Assembly (NCBI GenBank): GCA_963678675.1
Contig: OY783197.1
Span: forward strand, 12,706,304-12,770,303
DNA length: 64,000 nt
Source: Xiphydria camelus
Lineage: Eukaryota > Arthropoda > Insecta > Hymenoptera > Xiphydriidae
Direction of reading: 5' to 3'
The notes beneath the pieces were generated by a model that was given only the letters and a program-made list of their open reading frames with translations, had not been told where the DNA came from and did no database searches. Below, piece by piece: positions 55,272 to 64,000 of the stretch (position 1 is the first letter of the stretch; each line of letters starts with the position of its first letter). Position numbers and translations under genes: made by a program.

Positions 55272-56597
55272 CTATCCAGATAACACCGAGTCATCCGAAA
55301 GTCACCGAAAAGACGCCTCCATAGAGTCATGGATGTCTTTAAGTGTATCGCGAATCGTGTCTAATGTGTCTCGGTTTTTAGATGTCTGGCGTGTCTTTAA
55401 GTTGAGTTTTCGGTGACTACTTTGGGACACCTAAAAGTCATCTTAGAGTCACGACTAAAAGTTGTCTTTTGGACAGACAAAGAGGATATCTTTTAGACAC
55501 CGGCCGATAGATATCTTTAGACGGATGAATGTACATCTTTTAGGCGGACGAAGAGATGTCTACTGGATGGACGAATACATGTCTTTTAGATAGAGAAACA
55601 GACATCTTCGTATATGTTATAGGTAAATAAAAAGATATATATATTTTTTTAGACAGTTGAATAAATACAGTATTTTGGAGAAATGAAAAGATGCCTTTTT
55701 AGAGGTTATAAATAGAGTATAGCGGGAAATAATTGCTTAGGGAAGAACTTTGAAAGAATCCCATACAGCACATGAACGTTGGAAAAACATCTCAGAAACG
55801 TTGATTTGCAATATTCGAATGTTGTAGGAACATTGTACAATATTCCTGCAACGTTGAAAAAACATTGTGGTAATGTAAAAATGTCCGCGAACGTGGATTT
55901 TTAGTTGAATTGCAATGTTTCAGATATATTGGAAACAACATCGTAGGTTTATATTATAGAAATGTTGTTAAGAAGTTCTTTTAGAGTACTTCAACCTGCA
56001 ACTTGTCAACTTACAAGCTAGTCCTTTTCACTTGAGCCATCAGCGCTTCCTGTTAATTTTAATTATTTTATTTCATAAAAACTGTCTATAATGTTGAAAT
56101 TTTTAGTAAAATTAAATTCCGAAATTAATCGAGAGAAGTAATAATCTTAAATTAATTATTTGTCGGCTAAGAATTTTTGTACTAACATATATCTATATAT
56201 ATTTAGTTCAAGTAAAAATTCATATGTCAAGAAAGTGTTTATTATTATTTAAATATTTGGCATTTTATATTTTCTTTTAAATTTTCTTTATGCCTTACAT
56301 TTTAGAACGGGTGTAGTATATGGCAATACTTGTCACACATTTATCTAACAATAAATGTAATTGCTCTTATGAAAATATTTATCTTTTTGGACCGACGAAA
56401 AGTTGTCTTTAAGTTGACTTTTCGTACGTCTAAAAAAGTATTCCAAAACAGACGTCTTTTCGGTGATTACACATAGTCATCCCCGCGGCGTACAAAAAGT
56501 TGTCTTTAAGTTGATTTTTCGTACGTCCGCAAAGGCATCCCCAAAGAGAGAGAGTTATCTTTTAGATACCTTTCGGGCAAATGTGTTGTCCGGGTAG
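55272..56597. mobile_element. Degenerate MITE-like element with short inverted ends
   Basis: Ends CTATCCAGATAACAC and, inverted, CTACCCGGACAACAC. Near both ends the phrase AAGTTGTCTTTAAGTTGA and related GTCTTTTAGACGG units repeat in decayed form. An inner segment (about 55780-55960) has AACGTTGRAAAAACAT repeats, probably a separate insertion. No gene. Confidence 0.5.
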
Positions 56598-59500
56598 TTT
56601 TTGAATTACCTCCTCACACACACGTGCGAAATTCCTCGTTTCTTGCAGCTATTGCACGTGTAATATTACTTTCTTAAATTATCATTTCGAGAACTATCGC
56701 AAATGGTATTCGCGTATGTAAGAGAGTGCTACTATTTCTCTCTTTATTATACGTATATTTTACGTAGGAAGTGGCTGACTCCTCGGCGGGTGCTACTACG
56801 TAATTTGTCAACGCCTCCTAATTGATTCAAGGGCGCATAGGTGTTAAGCTAGCTGCAAGATTTATCTATGTCGCGCTCGTGCTTGTCTAATGAATTTAGG
56901 TAGTGCATGTGTTCGTCCGGGGGGATATATATTTCTACATCTCTCAAGTTCTAGACCTGTCACACACAATTACAAAACATCAGTTATACATAATTAGAAA
57001 TTTTGTGTTCGAAACGGTCCACCAAAATATTTGTTGTTAAAATCACCCGATTCTTCGTGTCAATTTAACATTTTTTGCGTTAATATTAACACAAGGAATA
57101 TTAAATTTCAAACTACATCGAACGACGGCCAGCAATCGATTTGACTGCTCATGGGAGAAATGTTTACTAAAGAGAACTATTTTTAAATGCTATTGGTGAT
57201 TTGTTTAAAGATTTACTTCAAGAATTTCAACTTCATATAGGAGCATGTATAGGATAAAAGTGGGATAGATGCTCTGGTTAAAGTTCAAGTTCAAAATCGA
57301 TTATCTTGAAATCAATTACAGATATCGAAGAAAAGTATGAATGACAAATATTTATCTACATTTTTATTATAAATAAAGAAGCTCATCATTCCAAGGACTC
57401 AGGTACGAATCTCTCGTCGGAATTTTTTCTAACGTAATATTCACTAATTTAAGTATATTTAAATATTGTGTCCTTCTCGCAGAAGAGAAAAGAGAGAGAG
57501 AGAGAGAGGGGGGTGGGAGTAGAAAAAGGAATACAAATTTATTTTATTTTCTAATCTCACCGACGGCTAATCTGGGATGGCCAGTGGTGAGATGAAATGT
57601 TGGTATCTAGCTACAAGTTAAATTTATTTGACACCACTACTGTCTAAAAAAGTGTTACATTTTGGGCATCACCGCTGTCTAAACTGACTAGACAGTGATG
57701 AGGTAAAGCTCGAATTTCTTAGACGGTGGCTGGCTATTCCTTGTGAGTTCCAATCCCCACTCGGGGACATTATTTTAATGAGCTTCACATTTGAATCTGC
57801 TACTCGTTAGCTTTCGTGTGGAACATATTTGCGGTGAGAATTAAAAATTTTTGAGAAAAGTTGGAGTTTGTAATATTTCTCGCGTTCTTCCTTTATATGT
57901 AATTATTACCATTCTTCGAAGAACTACTTATGGTCCCATGGTTACATACTTTCATAAAAATACCACAAAAGCGTTTCCGTTGCATTTTTTTGTATTTCAT
58001 TCTGCCATTGTTTAGGTCGACCTTTGTCGCGTCAATTGACCAAGCACCTTCCCACGAAATGGTTTAGTGTTTGCTGGAAGACTTCCTGCTTAGAGCCGCG
58101 ACTCTTGTCTTATCAGCCAAGACGTGGCTCAACGGCAGGTGTGATTCGTGGTACTACAGAGAAGCTCTGTTTCGAGAATAACCGATGGCTCGTCACCGCC
58201 GTCGATTTCGCCGTTATCGCAAGAAGTTTTGCGCGTATTTGCTGGCAATACGAGGTTGCTCGTTGATAGTATAACAAACGAAATCGATATCCTACACCAA
58301 TCACTCTTTCGACGAATTTATCGATCCCAAAATGTTCCCAGAACCTGCAGCGTTGCTTGATATATGTCGCAGTTATTGTTTCGTACGTTATTTGACCTGA
58401 TTTCCTACTTTTTTTGCATTAGGGTAAAAATGGGATAAACGCCCCAGTTGAAGAGTAAGTTCAAAATCGATTATTTCGAAATCAATTTCAGAGATATCGA
58501 AGAAAATTTGAAATAAAAATTTACTATATAGGAACATATCTCCACTGCGTTTCAAGATAATCCAGTTCAAAGTTAAACAGAGACTGAGGCCTTCATCCTA
58601 CTTTTATATCCTATATATACGTGAATTCTTCACGTATTCTTATAGCAGAAGTAAAAAATTTCGTATGCCTCATTTAGGGATCGAATTCTGCTCAAATGTA
58701 CACGTTAGCGATGTACGCAGTATTGTAAATGACTAAAATAACTGTAACTGTAAGCTGAATACAGCTGTTAGCAATTACTAATTATTTTTGCCAGAGTAGA
58801 AGAATAATGATAGCAATCGATTATCTTCACGGTATTTTTTTTTTAATTTAACAATTAGTTTCGTAAAATTATATATTAAAACTAATTACTATCATTTAAT
58901 TTTTCATTTCAATATTCTAATTGTTTATGCAAGTCCGACATCATTGAAAGATTGAATTTGGTACTCTACAACATTCGTATGGATCTTGTTTGATTTCAAC
59001 GAATGCATGCTTGATATTTTCTGTTTCAATCATTCGAGAATAATCGCGGATTTGAGTAGGAGATATTGCAATTTACCGATAGCTATAAGTACTTAAGTAT
59101 ATAATTATACTTTCGATAATTTTAAGAAATAAATTTATAGATCTTCCATCATTATTTCGCGTCACTAATGCCAAAAGGTCAAAAATGCTACTTTACGTTT
59201 TTTCGGCATTGTAAAAATCGAAAGGACTATAAAAAATGTGTTTTCACAATTGATAGAAATATGTAAAAGAAGTCTAAAAATGGAAAAATAAATATTTGAA
59301 AAACTAAAGACGAAGGGCATGCAGGGTATGGTTAATAATTATGAAAACTTAATGCCAAAAGAGCGTATAGTCTAAAACCTATGGGTCCTCTTGCTTTAAG
59401 GCTTACATTTTTTATCAATTTATTTATTAATATTTAGGCAAATTTGAATGAATACATTTTTGTATGCCCTCTTTTAGCTTTATAAAGACACTTTTTGGTG

Positions 59501-60317
59501 CATATGACTTTATGAATAGCAAGCCCGATATAACTTTCTTCACATTTAACACGCCATTGTTATAAATTTAATGAAGCATTTTTGGCCTATGTTACACAAT
59601 ATTTTCTTCTTATTTCTCTGTACATACGATATACATATTAACAAAATTTGGTCGTTTAATTCTACAACACCCTGTATAATAAAAGCGAGTATGGTCACGA
59701 TGGAAGCTCAACAATTCGAGCATTGATCCACCGAAACTAGCGGGACCTCACGCACCGAGTGGACGTAGTCTCTCTTCAACCAGCTTATTTTTCTAGTAAC
59801 CTGCAAAAAATCGTGAGACTCCATGGAAAAACTCTGTTCACTAATCCGCTCTACGTAGTGAGCGTCACGCTTAGAATTCGTGGTAAAGAGAACCCTAACT
59901 TTTCAGAATTTCTTGGGATCGCATGCCCAGGGGGAGTGAATCGAGTATTTAGCATTGAAACGATATGTGCTTATCTTTCATTATCGCGTAAGGCTGAGTG
60001 GGTAATTAATGCTCCGTCCACGGTAACGCGACATATAAAGTTGATTTGAGCGAAATGGAGGTGTCTCCCAGCTCGAGCGTCATTAAGATTAAGCAATAAT
60101 AGCTCGATTACTTGGTTGCTGTACGTGTAATCCGAAATAACTGATAATCGGGATAATATTGACTTACCGACTGATAGTATCTCAATTATTGAGTTACGTC
60201 TAAATTAAATTTCCCCACAGTAAAAGTTATATTTTTTCGAGATGTAAAAATAATTTTAAATATATGTAACGAGTATTGAAAATATATACGTTTTTGCCGC
60301 TTTTTGTATATTTCACA
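56598..60317. other. Mostly unannotated sequence with one direct repeat pair
   Basis: Segments 57250-57345 and 58420-58520 are about 75 percent similar (both contain GTTCAAAATCGATTAT and GATATCGAAGAAAA). A GA-rich run lies at 57484-57512. Short frames at 58024-58266 and 59759-60049 have no recognised domains; the second is 96 codons and protein-like in composition but unsupported. Confidence 0.4.
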
Positions 60318-61400
60318 AGTTATATACCGTGGACAGTAGCATATATCTCCCAAACGAGCGTAATTTCAGAAAAACTTCTTTAACAAAAGTTGTATCGTTT
60401 AACTTAGTGCACAAAATCAACGCGAATACAACAAGCCATCGAAAATTCGATTTGCATATCCGGAAGTCCGAGATTTCCAGGGTTGAATTTTCGCCCGTTT
60501 GCGCCTGTTACATGCAATCTGACGTACAAATGAGAAGTAGGTAACTGAAGCATTTCATTTTCTGAAAACATTCTCGTCTGGAGTGTCAAATGTTTCACAT
60601 TGAAATCCAATTCTGTGTATGTACACGGTAATCACTAGTTTAACTAGAATCATTTTTATTGAACGTTTATAATCGTGCGACCGGTTTCAACGTTAAACTT
60701 TTGGAATTAATTTATCTAGAATTCAAACGCGGATTTGTTAACCCTATCGTCTTCTGCCCTGAAATCTCCATCGTTCTTGATCTGCGCCCCATAGTGTTTG
60801 GTGTCTAGATCTTCCGCTCCATAGTTTTCGGTTTCCAGGTCTTCCGCTCCATAGTTTTCGGTGTCCAGGTCTTCCGCTCCATAGTTTTTGATATCCAAGC
60901 TTTCCACTCCACAGTTTTCGGTATCCACGTTTTCCGCTTTATAGTTTTCGATGTCCAGGTCTTTCGTCCCGTAGCAGGAGACCTGGACACAAAAAACTAT
61001 GGAGTGTAAGACTTGGACACCGGAAACTATGGAGTGGAAGACCTGGACACCGAAAACTGGTGTAGAAAACCTGGACACCGAAAACTATGGAGTGGAAGAC
61101 CTTGACACTGAAAACTATGGAGCGAAAATTCAACCCTGGATATCTCGAACTTCCGGTTATGCAAATCGAATTTTCGATGGCTTGTATTCGTGGTGATAAT
61201 TATATTACTTTTGTATTACAATAAATAACTTGTCAGTCAAAACTAAAAGATGCATGCCGGTTCTTGAAATCGGAAGTGGATATTAAGAAATTATTAGGTA
61301 CGTTTTGTGCTCCAAGTCAAATATGGTACAACTTTTATTAAAGAAGTTTTCTGAAATCATGCTCGTTCGGGAGATATATTATGCTACCGTCCACGGTGTG
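60318..61400. mobile_element. Inverted-repeat element with palindromic 30-base minisatellite
   Basis: Outer inverted arms of 70-170 bases (CCGTGGACAGTAGCATA near 60329; complement near 61398; CATCGAAAATTCGATTTGCA near 60437 and its complement near 61165). The core is a 30-base unit containing CCATAGTTTTCGGTGTCCAG, repeated about six times (60785-60970) and then about five times inverted (60975-61120). Minus-strand translation gives a 10-residue repeat (YGAEDLDTEN), but the structure argues against a gene. Confidence 0.75.
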
Positions 61401-62261
61401 TGTGGTTGGGATATAACTCAATATACATATACATATACTATGTATATATATGTATATATATATTTATTTAATTATTGTATAGATTCATCAGTTTTGTCGA
61501 GTGCGAAAGAAGAGTCGAGTTCAAACGAACTATTCTTTATTGTGAGTTATTTTGAAAATCTTATTTCATTATTTGTTATAAAACTCAAAAGGAAAATGCG
61601 AGATACTTATGAAGAACTGTGCCGTTGGAATGCTAAACTCCAGCGATGTGATTTGATCCCATAATCATAGGGATTTACATTAACATTTTTATTTATTTAC
61701 ACTCTTAAGGGAGCAGGTATATAAATAGTAGGTATATAAAAACAACACATTTAGGAGTTATGAATCAGTCCGTCTGAATTTGAAACAAATTATACCTACC
61801 ATGTAGTTATTAGAAACATATTATTGTGAACTTTTACTTAAAATTGTATCTATCATTTACAATAGTCATAAGTTTTATATTTGTAAATGAACTTTGCTCG
61901 TATGTAAATAAGTCTATGAAATAAATAGATGAAATATCTGATTTTATTAATATTACCATAGTTGGGTATAAAAAAACACGCAAATTCAAGAAACCGGTAA
62001 TGATATACTATTTGAAAGTGACTCCAACGTGACGTCCTGCGCAGAAGTGGACGAATTTGAGTCGATAAGTCAGCATACCGCTATTTATGTGACCCCCTCC
62101 CCTTCTAATCATCACTTACTCGTAGCAGCATCGCTGACTGCTACCCCCACCACTACTTTCATGATGCTCAAAATGTTACGTCCTTGAAAATTAGGTGCGT
62201 ACCGCGCGCATAGAAGTTTTACTTCAATGAGAATCTAATACTGCTCGAAATATTGTTTATA
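61401..62261. other. No gene recognised; TATATACA microsatellite
   Basis: A TATATACA-type microsatellite lies at about 61425-61465. The 119-codon frame at 61305-61664 spans it and the element edge and is unlikely to be real. Confidence 0.4.
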
Positions 62262-62505
62262 CAATTTTATCCATCATGGATGATAATGGGCGTCGCCTGC
62301 GATTTCCTCAATTTATTAATAAATTTTTAGACGATGAAGTATGAAAAACCGTGCATTAGTAACCTGGTAATATCTAGTTAAATACGATCGATTAAAATTG
62401 ATTTCGACGCATACAAATAAGCAGAGAAAGGAATATTTCGGTACTACCGATTTATGTCAATTTTGCTGACATACAGTAATGCTAAAAGATGCCCCTTAAT
62501 GAATA
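62262..62505 (-). repeat. Right copy of the inverted duplication
   Basis: Inverted match to 51455-51708. It continues without interruption at the point where the left copy has two MITEs, and so serves as the empty-site reference. Confidence 0.75.
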
Positions 62506-63017
62506 ATTTATCGGATAATTAGCGGCAGTTCTAGGCACCCGACGGGAGAAAAGATGAGTGGCGTGAGGGTGAATGGAAGACGAGGGAAGTCTCGATAATC
62601 ACGTGGAGTGGCACGGGGGGCTTTGCCTCGTCGATTGAACGTTTTAAACGAGATGGAACGAAATGTTTCAGGCAAATTCTGTAGACTATTGTAATTATTT
62701 AGTTACTGCTAGACGTGTATTACTCATGTGCTGCAAGAGTAGCCCGCGTAAAAAAAATCATATTGCAATAGTATGGCAAAGAGTATGGATAAAGTATGTT
62801 CAGAATACGACTGCCGTATTGCCATTGTATGGTACATGTATTGGAAATGTTTTGCCAGGGATTGAATTCAATACTTTTTAAAAATAGTATGATAAACAAA
62901 TATGGTTCACAATGGCAAGTATATTAAGGTGCTTCTGTAGCTATTGTTGTAATCGCGGATTCTTATTTCTTAAATATCTATATTTCTGCATATTTTCGTA
63001 CAAATAAGTGAATCTAC

Positions 63018-63612
63018 ATCGATTGTCCATATAATTAACTAGGCGATGTGAAAAACTTTTGAACAAGATCTGTGACAGTTCGACGGCTCCAAAAATGTTC
63101 ACCGTTTTTAGGGTTTTGAGATAACTTACGGCGAGTTCGGGCTCCTTTCCGTCTCGTAGGATGCTCTACGCCATCGAATCCTAATACATAGATGAAACGA
63201 AAATTTAGTCTTTTTACCTTTTGGCGTAGACGATGGAATTATTTGCTATGGAAAAAATGAAATAAAAGGTAAAATTATATAGCTTCTATGGAAAACAACT
63301 AAGTTCGATATTTCTCAGATTTGCGGCAATAAGTGCATTTACGTAGAGACAGATTTCGTGACATTTCCTCGCAGAGAAGAGGCAGCTATAGGAAATAATT
63401 AGGAATCGATAACGAGGAGCATTCTACGGGTCGGAAAGAAGCCCGAGTTCGCCGTAAGTACCTGAATACTCTAAAAACGATGAGCATTTCTGCAGTCGTC
63501 GAACTGTCACAGCCGACTGTCCATATTTTATAAACAACGTATTTGTTTTTAGACGATTTTGTTCAACATTTGTTTATATCGTCTAGTAAATTATACATAT
63601 GGACAATCGACT
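63018..63612. mobile_element. Nested inverted-repeat element
   Basis: Outer arms (63018-63070 and 63550-63612, with CGATTGTCCATAT and CTAGRCGAT) enclose inner arms starting TGTGACAGTTCGACGRCT (about 63071; complement ending about 63512), which share CTTACGGCGARYTCGGGCT. The middle has no gene. Confidence 0.65.
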
Positions 63613-63624
63613 CAGATTCACTTA

Positions 63625-63761
63625 GGCCCACTTGTTTAATGTAAGTTCAAGGCTGGTTCAGCTTGAACTGCCGTTCTTGGTATATTTCGTGTCACACATA
63701 ATATACCAAGATCGGCGGTTCAAGCTGAACCGGCCTTGAACTTACAATGAACAAGTGGGCC
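63625..63761. mobile_element. TTA-target hairpin MITE, 137 bases
   Basis: Arms of about 62 bases beginning GGCCCACTTGTT with TTCAGCTTGAACYGCCG inside, and TTA at 63622-63624 and 63762-63764. PIF/Harbinger-type by target and size. Confidence 0.85.
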
Positions 63762-64000
63762 TTATTTGCACGAAAATATGAAGAAATATAGATACAGTGC
63801 AGTCTCCCTATCTTCTGCGCCCCGTAACATCGCAAGCTACATCAGCGGAGGAGAAAAGGTTTCCCCACTCTCCTGACTTTAGGAGTGAGTTGTGTCGATG
63901 AATCCCTCTGCGCTATAGAGTTACGCGGTGAACTATGCACGTTTACCGGTATATACCACTACGGCGTCCCCTCCAGGTGTCGTAAAGACGCCGTTTGCGT

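Overview
This window looks like a transposon-dense, AT-rich stretch of an insect nuclear genome. Evidence: spliced genes with GT-AG introns, TTAGG-type telomere motifs scattered inside elements, and transposable elements of typical insect types (mariner, PIF/Harbinger, CACTA-like, Helitron, Ty3/gypsy, TTAA- and TA-target elements). A hymenopteran is possible, but nothing here fixes the order. No bacterial gene, operon or CRISPR array is present. Almost every recognisable protein belongs to a mobile element; the host contributes at most one or two exons.

Layout. (1) 568-7916: a complete CACTA/EnSpm-like DNA transposon with about 40-bp inverted ends. It has two minus-strand genes: a seven-exon DUF4806-type gene whose exons join in one open frame, and directly downstream, in the same frame, a 583-codon transposase. 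(2) 9553-33159: Helitron-type material. Three related copies (about 9727-10772; 10837-11040 continuing at 21066; 31653-33159) carry an array of roughly 130-bp units. One copy lies next to a decayed Rep/helicase gene (26925-21965). A 10-kb Ty3/gypsy retrotransposon (11041-21065, 4-bp target duplication CTAC) is inserted into that copy, and itself has a probable solo LTR (16437-17210) inside its reverse transcriptase. (3) 27.2-28.1 kb: a large purine/pyrimidine tract between Helitron 5'-end-like sequences. (4) 29.3-34.3 kb: a three-level nest: mariner, split by a 4.27-kb TA-target transposon, split in turn by a Helitron-type copy. (5) 34.5-38.9 kb: a diverged minisatellite and several foldback elements. 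(6) 39.2-50.9 kb: a TTAA-flanked element split by a PIF/Harbinger transposon that itself holds several foldbacks, followed by a 3-kb element with about 1-kb inverted ends. (7) 51-64 kb: inverted duplications and MITEs around a GC-richer segment (about 53.1-53.9 kb) that may be the 5' UTR and first coding exon of a host gene.

How the parts relate. The CACTA gene pair is the only set that still reads open throughout; its subterminal ACGTCA repeats are plausible binding sites for its own proteins. The Rep/helicase, mariner, TA-target, Harbinger and PIN-like genes all contain stops, frameshifts or insertions. Repeatedly, an insertion can be removed on paper to restore the reading frame or repeat unit it interrupts. 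This gives a relative order of events and exact target-site duplications. Three times, two elements sit side by side sharing a single target copy (TAA twice, TTAA once).
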